This document shows positions 1 to 6,276 of a stretch of 6,348 nt of DNA, piece after piece. The notes below the pieces were generated by a model. The model made no database searches and had not been told where the DNA came from. It worked only from the letters and a program-made list of their open reading frames with translations. Made by a program: the position numbers and the translations under genes. The first letter of the stretch is position 1, and each line of letters begins with the position of its first letter. The stretch is from Pseudomonadota bacterium. Its GTDB lineage: Bacteria > Pseudomonadota > Alphaproteobacteria > Elsterales > Elsteraceae. The DNA is taken from contig JACQAI010000420.1 of NCBI GenBank assembly GCA_016195115.1, positions 1 to 6,348 of the forward strand, read 5' to 3'.

Positions 1-712
1 CCGGCACGACGAACTCGACCCTTGGCTCGGCCATCTCGGGCGCGAACGGCGGCAGCGGCGCGGCGCGCTGGATCATGGCCAGCACTTCGTCGTCGAGGAT
101 CGCGTGGCCGGCGCTGCGCTCGAGCTTGAAGGCGAGCAGCTTGCCGTCGCGATCGACTGTGAAGCGCAAGGTTGCGACGCCCTCCTGGCGGCGCAGCCGG
201 GCCTCGCGCGGATAGCGTTTGTTGCGCTCCAGGTGCGACAGCAGCAGGCCCTGGTAGCTCGGCGTCGCTACCGGCGGGGCTGTGACCGGCGCAGGCGCGG
301 CGGCGACCGGCTCGGGCGGCCGCGGCGGTGTCGGCGTCGGCTCGACCTGCGGCGGCGGGGGTTGCTCGATCCGCTGCGGCACCGGCTTGGGCTTGGGTCT
401 CGGCGGCGGCAATACGACGTCGGGTTTCGGTGGCACCACCACCGGCTCCGGCAGCACCTCCTCGACCACCGCGGGCTCGGGCGGCTGGATCACCGGCGGC
501 GGCGGAGTCGGCGCCGGCAGAGGTGCGAGCTCGATCATGACCGCGGCCGGCGGCGGCTCGATCGACGCGACCGGTGTGCGCCAGCTCAGCAAGGCTGCGG
601 CGCCCAGCGCATGGACCAGCACGACCGCGAGCAGGCTCGCGGTCCAGCGCCCGATGCCGATCGGCTCAGCGCCCGCGCCGATCGCGGTGTCGGAAGACCA
701 AGCCAGGGTCAT
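1..712 (-). CDS. tonB: Energy transducer TonB (3' end cut by window edge)
   Basis: TonB spans the inner membrane and periplasm and passes proton-motive-force energy from ExbB-ExbD to outer-membrane receptors. My translation gives 237 visible residues. There is a cytoplasmic leader of about 22 residues, then one membrane helix at about 23-44 carrying H34, which corresponds by position to the functionally essential transmembrane His of E. coli TonB. A long Pro-rich periplasmic spacer follows (about 53-150, with PPP, PEP, PKP and KPKP runs). A TonB C-terminal domain starts near Y153 and shows YP at 167-168, EG at 177-178, SAGH at 200-203, LDDEVL at 206-211 and PLPPF at 219-223. The reading frame is open at the left edge, and by family comparison only about 8-15 residues are missing. 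The start ATG (712) overlaps the exbD stop as ATGA, which implies translational coupling. The cytoplasmic leader is longer than in E. coli TonB. Confidence 0.93.
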   Translation of the reverse strand, partial: MTLAWSSDTAIGAGAEPIGIGRWTASLLAVVLVHALGAAALLSWRTPVASIEPPPAAVMIELAPLPAPTPPPPVIQPPEPAVVEEVLPEPVVVPPKPDVVLPPPRPKPKPVPQRIEQPPPPQVEPTPTPPRPPEPVAAAPAPVTAPPVATPSYQGLLLSHLERNKRYPREARLRRQEGVATLRFTVDRDGKLLAFKLERSAGHAILDDEVLAMIQRAAPLPPFAPEMAEPRVEFVVP

Positions 713-1134
713 CGCGTCGCTGCGGTCTCCAGCCCGACCAGGGCGATCTTGAGATAACCGGCGCTGCGCAGCGCATTCATGACGGTCATCAGCTCGCCGT
801 AATCGACCGAGCGATCGGCGCGCAGGAAGACGCGCCGCTCCTTGTCGTGGCCGGTCGCGGTGTCGAGCGCGGCGGCCAGATCGTCGCGCGTGGTCGACAT
901 GTCACCCAGCACCAGCGACAGATCGGCCTTGAGGCTGAGGAACAGCGGCTTGTCCGGCCGCGGCTGCGGCGTCGCGGTCGAAGTCGGCAGGTCGACCGGC
1001 ACGTCGACCGTCGCGAGCGGCGCCGCCACCATGAAGATGATCAACAGGACGAGGATGACGTCGATGAACGGCGTGACGTTGATCTCATGGGTTTCGATCA
1101 AATCGTCGCCACCATGGTCGAGCCGAACCGCCAT
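709..1134 (-). CDS. exbD: TonB-system transport protein ExbD
   Basis: ExbD, with ExbB, forms the inner-membrane proton-driven motor that energises TonB. The 141-residue product has the normal family length and layout: a short cytoplasmic N-terminus, one membrane helix at about 22-43, and a periplasmic domain. The signature NVTPFIDVILVLLIIFMV is at 19-36, with the proton-carrying aspartate at D25, the same number as the essential Asp of E. coli ExbD. The helix is followed by the usual VDLP segment and a C-terminal domain containing LRADRSVDYGEL. The ATG at 1134 lies 4 nt after the exbB stop, with a GGAA-like ribosome-binding segment inside the exbB end. Its own stop overlaps the tonB start. 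TolR belongs to the same superfamily, but the neighbouring ExbB and TonB and the adjacent receptor make ExbD the better call. Confidence 0.95.
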   Translation of the reverse strand: MAVRLDHGGDDLIETHEINVTPFIDVILVLLIIFMVAAPLATVDVPVDLPTSTATPQPRPDKPLFLSLKADLSLVLGDMSTTRDDLAAALDTATGHDKERRVFLRADRSVDYGELMTVMNALRSAGYLKIALVGLETAATR

Positions 1135-1138
1135 CGCG

Positions 1139-1951
1139 CTATTCCGCGGCGCGCGTGATCGGCAGCGCGCGGCGATCGAGGTCGCGGCTGACGAAGCGCA
1201 GCACCTCGGCCGCGGCGTCGGCGAGCAGCGCGCGGTAGCCGGCCGTGGTGCGCGCGAAGATGTTGTAGATCACCACCGCTGGGATGGCGGCCGCCAGGCC
1301 GATCGCGGTGGCGAGCAGCGCCTCGGCGATGCCGGGTGCGACCACCGCGAGATTGGTGGTCTGCGCCCTCGAGATGCCGATGAAGCTGTTCATGATGCCC
1401 CAGACCGTGCCGAACAGCCCGACGAACGGCGCGGTCGCGCCGATCGATGCCAGGATGCCGATGCCGCGGCCGATACGCCGGCCGGCCGCCACCTCGAGCC
1501 GCTCGAGTCGCGAGACGACGCGCTCCTTGACGCCGTCGCCACCGAGCTCGACCGAGAGCCGGACCTCGACCATCGCGGCACGCAGGAAGCCGGCGACCGG
1601 ACCGCGATCGAGCGCCGCCCGCTCGGTCGCCTCGGTCAGGGTCTTGGCCTGGGCCAGCGCCGCGAGGGCGGCGCGCGCCTTGCGTTTTGCACCGGCCAGC
1701 TCGATGCCCTTGGCGAACAGCACCGTCCAGGTCGTTACCGACGCCAGCGCTAGGCCGATCATGACCGCTTTCACGAGGCTGTCCGCGGTCATGAACATGC
1801 CCCACGGCGACAGGTCCTGGGGTAGGGACAGCAGGGCGATCGGGCTGCGCGCGCCCGGCGTGCCGGCGGTGTCTTGCGCCGCTGCTGCCCACGGCACCAG
1901 GCCGCACAGCGCGACCCCCGCGCGAAGACCGACGCGATGAATGAGACCCAT
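1139..1951 (-). CDS. exbB: TonB-system energizer ExbB
   Basis: ExbB is the polytopic scaffold of the proton channel that powers TonB. From ATG 1951 the product is 270 residues. Residues 1-25 form a signal-like hydrophobic N-terminus ending in WAAAAQ, and the characteristic LSPWGMFMTAD lies at 47-57. Membrane helices are at about 57-80, 162-190 and 206-232. The hallmark GATAPFVGLFGTVWGIMNSF is at 171-190 and APGIAEALLATAIGLAAAIP at 205-224. T182, E210 and T215 align by spacing with the channel residues T148, E176 and T181 of E. coli ExbB. Two in-frame starts exist, ATG 1957 and ATG 1951. The AGGGG upstream is 1 nt from the first and 7 nt from the second, so 1951 is preferred. ATG 1957 overlaps the PepSY-gene stop as ATGA. 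TolQ and MotA are relatives but fit the context less well. Confidence 0.95.
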   Translation of the reverse strand: MGLIHRVGLRAGVALCGLVPWAAAAQDTAGTPGARSPIALLSLPQDLSPWGMFMTADSLVKAVMIGLALASVTTWTVLFAKGIELAGAKRKARAALAALAQAKTLTEATERAALDRGPVAGFLRAAMVEVRLSVELGGDGVKERVVSRLERLEVAAGRRIGRGIGILASIGATAPFVGLFGTVWGIMNSFIGISRAQTTNLAVVAPGIAEALLATAIGLAAAIPAVVIYNIFARTTAGYRALLADAAAEVLRFVSRDLDRRALPITRAAE

Positions 1952-1953
1952 GA

Positions 1954-3162
1954 TCATTCCCCTGTGGTGCGCAGCGCCATGGTGCTGCGCCTGACGCGTC
2001 GCTTGATCAGCCACATTGTGATGCCCGTGACGACGAAGAACGGCGGCAGCAACCCCGACGCCAACACCAGGCCGCGCCATAGACCGCCGAGACCTTGCCC
2101 GGCGTGGATTGCGTGCTGCCAGGCGAGCACGGTCTCGCCGAGCGAATAGGTCCCGGGGTCGCGCAGCTCGATGACGCGGCCGGTCCATGGGTCGACGAAC
2201 GCCGTGGTCAACGGCTGGCCCACGGCGTCGCCGGGGCGCAGGAACGCGATCCGGAACGGCTGGTCCGGCCGCGCCGGAAATCCGACCAGGCGCACGCTAC
2301 CGTCCGCGACCACGGCGCGTGCCGCGGCCACCGCATCGTCGAGCGCGATCGGCTGCGTGGCATCGGCGGGGCGCGCGACGCTCGGCGCCGTGCGGAGGTC
2401 GCGCGTCGGCACGACGGTCGCGACCGCCGCGCCGATGGTCTGGGGGAACGCCAAGTAGCTGCCGCTGGCGCTGACCACCAGGAGCAAACTGACGCCCCAG
2501 ATGCCGACCGCGCCGTGCAGCTCGCGAAACAGCCGATAGCCGTGCACGCCGCGGCGGACACCGAATGCGGTGCGCCATTGACCGCCGCGTGGCCACCACA
2601 GCACCAGGCCGCTGAGGCCGAGACCCAACATCGCAACGCCGAACCAGCCGACGATCTCGCGGCCGCTGCGATCGCGTGTCATCAGGTTGGCGTGCAGCAG
2701 GAAGATCTGGCGTACCAGGCCGATGCCGAAGGTTCGCGTGCCCATGATCTCGAGCGAGACCGGGTCGACGAACACCTGCAGCGCGCCCGGGCCCGGTCCG
2801 GCACCGCGCGCGCTGAGGCGCACCACGGCAGCTGCCTCGGGATCGTCCGCGGCGATGAACAGGCTGGGCGTCGCGCCGGCCGGCGCGGCCGCGCGCGCCG
2901 CCGCGATGATGGCGCTCTGCGATTGCTCGACGCCGCCGGCGACGATGCGCCGGGGCGTGTGGTCGATCAGGTGCTCGAGTTCGTGCTCGAACACCAGCAG
3001 GCTGCCCGTGACGCCGAGCAGGGCGAGCGGCAGGCACAGCACCAGCGCGGTCCACAGATGCGCGGTGCGCAGCACGCGCAGCCAGTCGCGCTCGCTCGCC
3101 GAGGCGATCGGCGTGGCGCGCGGCGGCGACGCGGCGGCGGGATCGTGCGACGTGCTGATCAT
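1954..3162 (-). CDS. PepSY-associated membrane protein, putative ferrisiderophore reductase
   Basis: The 402-residue product belongs to the PepSY-associated TM-helix family. Membrane helices lie at about 34-58, 172-190, 218-240 and 365-388, with two large periplasmic stretches between helices 1-2 and 3-4. Histidines recur where the family conserves them: H35 (RTAHLW), H60 (VFEHELEH), H157 (LLHANL), H216 (RELHGAVG), and H350/H353 (WQHAIHAG). These are possible haem or metal ligands. Related proteins beside siderophore receptors include FegB of Bradyrhizobium and FpvG of Pseudomonas, and FpvG takes part in reductive iron release from pyoverdine. The same reducing role is inferred here. Unlike the long PiuB-type proteins there is no C-terminal flavin or NAD reductase domain, as the chain ends in a basic tail after the last helix. 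ATG 3162 begins 1 nt after the dioxygenase stop. The family is clear; the reaction is not proved. Confidence 0.9.
   Translation of the reverse strand: MISTSHDPAAASPPRATPIASASERDWLRVLRTAHLWTALVLCLPLALLGVTGSLLVFEHELEHLIDHTPRRIVAGGVEQSQSAIIAAARAAAPAGATPSLFIAADDPEAAAVVRLSARGAGPGPGALQVFVDPVSLEIMGTRTFGIGLVRQIFLLHANLMTRDRSGREIVGWFGVAMLGLGLSGLVLWWPRGGQWRTAFGVRRGVHGYRLFRELHGAVGIWGVSLLLVVSASGSYLAFPQTIGAAVATVVPTRDLRTAPSVARPADATQPIALDDAVAAARAVVADGSVRLVGFPARPDQPFRIAFLRPGDAVGQPLTTAFVDPWTGRVIELRDPGTYSLGETVLAWQHAIHAGQGLGGLWRGLVLASGLLPPFFVVTGITMWLIKRRVRRSTMALRTTGE
1959..1963 (-). promoter_or_regulatory. Ribosome-binding site that decides the exbB start
   Basis: AGGGG on the minus strand lies within the last codons of the PepSY gene. 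It is 1 nt from ATG 1957 and 7 nt from ATG 1951, so it favours initiation at 1951 and shortens the product by two residues relative to the upstream ATG. Confidence 0.55.
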
Positions 3163-3163
3163 G

Positions 3164-3844
3164 TCAGGTGTCCGCCCATTGGCGCAGCAGGTTGTGGTAG
3201 ACGTTGGTGAGCTGCACCGCGGACGGATGCTCCGGCAGGCCGATGCGCACCTGCTGGATCGCCATGTCGAGATCGAACAGCAGGGTGCGCTGCGCGTCGT
3301 CGCGCACCATGCTCTGGATCCAGAAGAATGCCGAGATGCGCGCGCCGCGGGTGACCGGCGTGACGTGGTGCAGGCTGGTGCCGGGATAGAGGAACAGATC
3401 GCCCGCGGGCAGCTTCACGCGGTGCACGCCGAGCGTGTCCTCGACCGTCAGCTCGCCGCCGTCGTAGTCGTCGGGCGCAGTCAGGAACAGGGTCGCGGAC
3501 AGATCGGTGCGGACGCGATGCGGCGTGCCGGCGATCTGCCAGATCGCGCCGTCGATGTGGGTGCCGTAGGTACCGCCGCCCTCGTAGCGGTTGAACAGCG
3601 GCGGCACGACCTTGAGGGGCAACGCGGCCGTCAGGAACAGCGGCGTGCGCTCGAGCGCGGCGAGGATCATGTCGCCGAGCTCGCGCGCGATCGGATGGCC
3701 GTCGGGGACCTGCAGATTGTGCTTCACCTGGGACGACTGATGTCCGGCGGTGGCCCGGCCGTCGGCCCATTCGGCCTGGTTCAGCGCGGCGCGGCACTGC
3801 GCCACTTGGGCCGCGGTCAGCACCGATGGAATGCGCAGCAACAT
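3164..3844 (-). CDS. piuC: Fe(II)/2-oxoglutarate-dependent dioxygenase, PiuC/YbiX (PKHD-type hydroxylase) family
   Basis: The 226-residue product matches the PiuC/YbiX family along its full length. The double-stranded beta-helix iron site is complete: H96-x-D98 in YGTHIDGA, distal H159 in YPGTSLHHVTPVTRGAR, and R169 as the expected 2-oxoglutarate carboxylate ligand. Other family blocks include QAEWADGR (23-30), PPLFNRYEGGGTYG (81-94), RTDLSATLFL (112-121), YDGGEL (127-132), VKLPAGDLFLYP (143-154) and FFWIQSMVRDDAQR (173-186). The enzyme is presumably cytoplasmic, as no signal peptide is seen. The substrate is unknown for the family. The gene repeatedly sits beside Fiu/PiuA receptors, and in Pseudomonas aeruginosa piuA and piuC affect susceptibility to siderophore-conjugated antibiotics. 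ATG 3844 has AGGAG (3856-3860) 11 nt upstream. It starts 49 nt after the receptor stop and is coupled to the PepSY gene. Confidence 0.94.
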   Translation of the reverse strand: MLLRIPSVLTAAQVAQCRAALNQAEWADGRATAGHQSSQVKHNLQVPDGHPIARELGDMILAALERTPLFLTAALPLKVVPPLFNRYEGGGTYGTHIDGAIWQIAGTPHRVRTDLSATLFLTAPDDYDGGELTVEDTLGVHRVKLPAGDLFLYPGTSLHHVTPVTRGARISAFFWIQSMVRDDAQRTLLFDLDMAIQQVRIGLPEHPSAVQLTNVYHNLLRQWADT

Positions 3845-3855
3845 GGCGCGCTACG

Positions 3856-3860
3856 CTCCT
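3856..3860 (-). promoter_or_regulatory. Ribosome-binding site of the dioxygenase gene
   Basis: AGGAG on the minus strand, 11 nt before ATG 3844. The spacing is a little long, but it is the only good Shine-Dalgarno match near this start and supports the chosen ATG. Confidence 0.6.
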
Positions 3861-3864
3861 GTCC

Positions 3865-3881
3865 GCGGCGCGGTGCGCCGC
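3865..3881 (-). other. Perfect 7-bp hairpin between receptor and dioxygenase genes
   Basis: In the 49-nt gap after the receptor stop, GCGGCGC and GCGCCGC pair perfectly around a 3-nt loop. No run of U follows, so it is not a standard intrinsic terminator. It stands just 5' of the AGGAG that serves the dioxygenase gene. An mRNA stabiliser, processing site or partial attenuator are the options, and none is shown by sequence alone. In such G+C-rich DNA a stem of this size can also arise by chance. Confidence 0.4.
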
Positions 3882-3893
3882 CATCGGTTGCGC

Positions 3894-6122
3894 CTAGAAC
3901 TTGAAGTGGGTGCTGAACAGCACCGTGCGCCCGGCGCCCGGAACGACGTGATTCGGGTGGATCTGGTCATAGTAGTACTCGTCGGTGAGGTTGTAGGCGT
4001 TGAGCTGCAGCGACACCGCCTCGGTGATTGGATAGCGCGCCATTGCACTGACCGAGTAGTAGTCGGGCAACACCCGGAACAGGCCTTGCGCATCGACGGC
4101 GTTCGAGGCGAAACGCCGCGAGACATAGTTGAGGCCGCCGCCGACCTGGATCTCGTGCCAGGGCAGGACGTAGGTCGACCAGATGCCGAATGTGTGCTCC
4201 GGTGCGTTCAGCAGGCGATTGCCGACCTCGTTGGTGCGCGGCGACGATACGATCCGGGCGTCGATATAGGTGTAGCCGGCGATCAGTTGCCAGCGGTCGG
4301 TCAAGCGTCCGGTCGCCTCGAGCTCGAAGCCGTCGCCGATATAGTTTCCGGCGAGGATCTGCAGCAGGGCGTTGTTGGGATCGGTGACGCGCGCGTTCTC
4401 CTTCTCGATGCGGAACAGTGCGGCGCGCAGCGACAGGTTCTGGTCGAGCACGTCCCATTTGGTGCCGACCTCGTAGCTCTTGTTGCGCTCGGGCGCGAGG
4501 CTCGCGGTGTTGGCCGCCAGTGCCAGCGACTCGGCCGACGGGTTGAACGACGTGCCGGTGGCGAAATAGACGCTGGCGATCGGGATCGGCTTGTAGACCA
4601 GCGCGGTGCGCCAGCTCACCGCCTCGTCGACGCGATTGAGCGCCAGCGAGCCGACCTGGTTGGTGTAGTCGGCCGCGAAACGGTCCCAGCGCAGGCCGCC
4701 GATCAGGTCCCACTGCGGGTGCAGCTTGAGGGTATCGAGCAGGTAGACGCCGACCGTATCGGCCGTGGTGCGTACCTTCTGCGACAGGGTCGCCGTGCCG
4801 ACGAAGGTCTGGTTCTCGTTGGGGCTGACGAGATTGGCTGTCGGCACGCCGGCGAACGTCCGGCGCGTCGGATCGGAGGTCTCCTGTCCGCCCTCGATGC
4901 CGGCGACCAAAGCGTGCTCGATGAGGCCGGTCTTGAACCGGGCGGTGACGTCGGCCTGGTCTTGCAGGAAGGTCTCCTGGCTTTTCAACACCAGCTGGTT
5001 GCGCGTGACGGACAGCGTGTTGAGGTTGACGTTGGCCGCGAACAGGCCGTTGACCTGTGGTTCGGTGATGCGGCCGTCGCGGCTGTAGGCGCCGTAGCGG
5101 AACTGGTTGCGCAGCGTGATCGCGTCGGTCAGGTCGTGCTCGAACTTGACCGTGCCGATGTCGGCCTCGGTCCGGAAATAGTCGCTGCGGAAGCCGTAGA
5201 AATTGTGCCGCGCCACCGGCGCCACCGAGGCGATCGGGCCCGGCTGGCCGCGCCGGTCGAGCCAGGGCAGGCCGTAGTCGGGGATGCCGTCCTCGCTGAT
5301 GTGGAAGTAGCTGAGATTGATGCGCGTCGGCGTGCCGATGCCGAACGCGACCGACGGCGCGAAGCCGAAGCGCTGGTACTCGCCCACGTCCCGGCCGGCG
5401 ACTTCCGAGTCGTGGCCCATGACGTTGAGGCGGAAGGCGCTGTTGGCCAGCCCCGGGATCGGCTGGTTGACGTCGCCGGTGACCCGCTTGGTCGCGTCGG
5501 TGCCGAAGGTCAGCCCGCCGGCGATGAACGGGTCGAGCTGCGGTGTCTTGCTGACCTGGTGAACGACGCCGCCGGTCGAGCCGCGGCCGAACAGGATCGA
5601 GGACGGGCCCTTCAGGACCTCGACCTGCTGGTAATTGAAGGTGTCGCGGTAGTAGGCGCCGAAATCGCGCATGCCGTCGAGGAAGATGTCGTTGCGCGCC
5701 GAGAAGCCGCGGATGGTCAGATTGTCGCCCTGCCCGGCGCCCGCCTCGCCGGCCGCGATGCTGATGCCCGAGACGTAGCGCATGGTGTCGCGCAAGGTGC
5801 CGGCGTTCTGGTCGTCGATCACCTGGCGCGGGATGACGGTGATCGACTGCGGTGTCTCGCGCAGGGGCTGGGTCAGCTTGTTGAGCGCCGGCTGGTCGGC
5901 CTTGTACTCGGTCTCGGGCGCGATCGGCCGGTCCTGGACTCGCAGCTCGGGCAGCTGCTGAGCGCCGCCGGGCGCGGCCTGGGGCGGTGGGGTGGGCGTT
6001 GTCGTCTGGGCGGCCGCAGGGCACGGCGCCGGCAGAGCCAAGCTGACGCCGAGCGCCGTGCTGGCCAGCAAGCGGCGGGTCAACGACCCGCGCATCGGCG
6101 CGCGGGATAGGACGGAATTCAT
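3894..6122 (-). CDS. TonB-dependent siderophore receptor, Fiu/PiuA catecholate type
   Basis: This is an outer-membrane receptor that imports a ferric siderophore using TonB energy. The product is 742 residues, normal for the family. Residues 1-38 form a signal peptide with twin arginines (R16-R17), a hydrophobic core and PAAA before Q39. A Pro-rich linker (41-51) precedes a TonB-box-like PELRVQ (58-63). The plug spans about 80-190, with PLRETPQSITVIP, NLTIRGF, DGMRDFGAYYRDTFNYQQVEVLKGPSSILFGRG in separate blocks. The barrel follows to a terminal phenylalanine (STHFKF). Blocks such as HNFYG.RSDY, FEHDLTDAITLRNQ and YEVGTKWDVLDQNLSLRAALFR match the Fiu/PiuA group, so a catecholate ligand is the best inference. 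There is no N-terminal signalling domain, so it is not a sigma/anti-sigma transducer. ATG 6122 is chosen because a signal peptide follows; its ribosome site is weak (TGGA). It is the first gene of the cluster and lies just downstream of a Fur-like palindrome. Confidence 0.95.
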   Translation of the reverse strand: MNSVLSRAPMRGSLTRRLLASTALGVSLALPAPCPAAAQTTTPTPPPQAAPGGAQQLPELRVQDRPIAPETEYKADQPALNKLTQPLRETPQSITVIPRQVIDDQNAGTLRDTMRYVSGISIAAGEAGAGQGDNLTIRGFSARNDIFLDGMRDFGAYYRDTFNYQQVEVLKGPSSILFGRGSTGGVVHQVSKTPQLDPFIAGGLTFGTDATKRVTGDVNQPIPGLANSAFRLNVMGHDSEVAGRDVGEYQRFGFAPSVAFGIGTPTRINLSYFHISEDGIPDYGLPWLDRRGQPGPIASVAPVARHNFYGFRSDYFRTEADIGTVKFEHDLTDAITLRNQFRYGAYSRDGRITEPQVNGLFAANVNLNTLSVTRNQLVLKSQETFLQDQADVTARFKTGLIEHALVAGIEGGQETSDPTRRTFAGVPTANLVSPNENQTFVGTATLSQKVRTTADTVGVYLLDTLKLHPQWDLIGGLRWDRFAADYTNQVGSLALNRVDEAVSWRTALVYKPIPIASVYFATGTSFNPSAESLALAANTASLAPERNKSYEVGTKWDVLDQNLSLRAALFRIEKENARVTDPNNALLQILAGNYIGDGFELEATGRLTDRWQLIAGYTYIDARIVSSPRTNEVGNRLLNAPEHTFGIWSTYVLPWHEIQVGGGLNYVSRRFASNAVDAQGLFRVLPDYYSVSAMARYPITEAVSLQLNAYNLTDEYYYDQIHPNHVVPGAGRTVLFSTHFKF

Positions 6123-6142
6123 GGGAAATCCAGGGAGATGTG

Positions 6143-6159
6143 CGAATGAGAGTCATTCG
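6143..6159. promoter_or_regulatory. Fur-like operator upstream of the receptor gene
   Basis: CGAATGA-GAG-TCATTCG is a perfect 7-bp inverted repeat with a 3-nt spacer, centred 29 nt before the receptor ATG. Over 19 positions (6142-6160) it matches 12 of the classical Fur consensus, with a strong AATGAnAnTCATT core. An iron-responsive repressor is expected for this operon type. Fur is the best fit; the IRO motif of RirA and the ICE motif of Irr fit less well. An additional ATTC/GAAT half-site pair at 6155-6168 could extend the site. Confidence 0.6.
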
Positions 6160-6185
6160 TATCTGAATTGCCCCAGCTCTTGCAA
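6156..6185 (-). promoter_or_regulatory. Candidate promoter for the receptor operon
   Basis: On the minus strand, TTGCAA (6185-6180) could be a -35 box and TACGAA (6161-6156) a weak -10 box, with an 18-nt spacer. The putative -10 overlaps the palindrome at 6143-6159, the geometry expected for iron-dependent repression. The -10 match is poor (3 of 6), so this is a guess from position and spacing. Confidence 0.27.
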
Positions 6186-6197
6186 CAGATTTTGCAA
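6180..6197. repeat. Paired TTGCAA palindromes
   Basis: TTGCAA, which is its own reverse complement, occurs at 6180-6185 and 6192-6197, 12 bp apart start to start. A third copy is at 6277-6282. The latter two sit inside a 9-nt direct repeat, TTTGCAATC (6191-6199 and 6276-6284). A regulator-binding role is possible but unproven, and one copy doubles as the candidate -35 box. Confidence 0.35.
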
Positions 6198-6248
6198 TCC
6201 ATTCTCAATGCGGGTGGTTGGCATGCTTCTTAAGCAAGTGTGTCGCAG

Positions 6249-6276
6249 TTGCATTGATAACGAGACCCGTTATCGT
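6249..6276 (+). promoter_or_regulatory. Candidate promoter for a divergent rightward gene
   Basis: TTGCAT (6249-6254) and TATCGT (6271-6276) are separated by 16 nt and would place a transcription start near 6283. The palindrome at 6256-6274 fills the spacer between the boxes. Support is positional only, and the -10 matches 4 of 6 consensus bases. Confidence 0.25.
6256..6274. promoter_or_regulatory. Second palindrome resembling a Fur box
   Basis: GATAACG-AGACC-CGTTATC has perfect 7-bp arms and exactly the 19-bp length of the classical Fur box, matching it at 14 of 19 positions, including GATAA at one end and TTATC at the other. Imperfect symmetry continues outward through TTGCAT on the left and TTTGCAA on the right. 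It lies 47-65 nt before the possible divergent start at 6321 and 134-152 nt before the receptor start, so it more likely controls the rightward transcript or both. Confidence 0.5.

Noticed and set aside
104..757. Plus-strand open frames opposite tonB
   Set aside because: These are Gly- and Arg-rich shadows of the Pro-rich TonB spacer, since Pro codons on one strand read as Gly or Arg on the other.
842..1753. 303-codon plus-strand open frame opposite exbD and exbB
   Set aside because: No recognisable domain; it is a compositional shadow of two well-supported minus-strand genes.
1958..2188. Longer exbB reading frame beginning at 2188
   Set aside because: The extra 77 residues are Arg-rich and overlap the end of the PepSY gene. 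The AGGGG near 1951 and the conserved ExbB N-terminus point to the later start.
2095..3210. 371-codon plus-strand open frame opposite the PepSY gene
   Set aside because: An Arg-, Ala- and Gln-rich translation without motifs; the opposite strand has clear helices and conserved histidines.
3865..3881. Intrinsic terminator after the receptor gene
   Set aside because: The hairpin has no following U tract and the downstream genes have no separate promoter that I can see.
6021..6023. Lipoprotein signal (Cys34) in the receptor N-terminus
   Set aside because: The residues before the Cys are PAP, not a lipobox, and an ordinary AAA-Q cleavage site follows directly.
3750..6110. 786-codon open frame on the plus strand opposite the receptor gene
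   Set aside because: The product is low-complexity and rich in Arg, Gly, Val and Asp with no family features, while the minus strand encodes a full-length recognisable receptor. Long antisense frames are expected opposite G+C-rich codon use.
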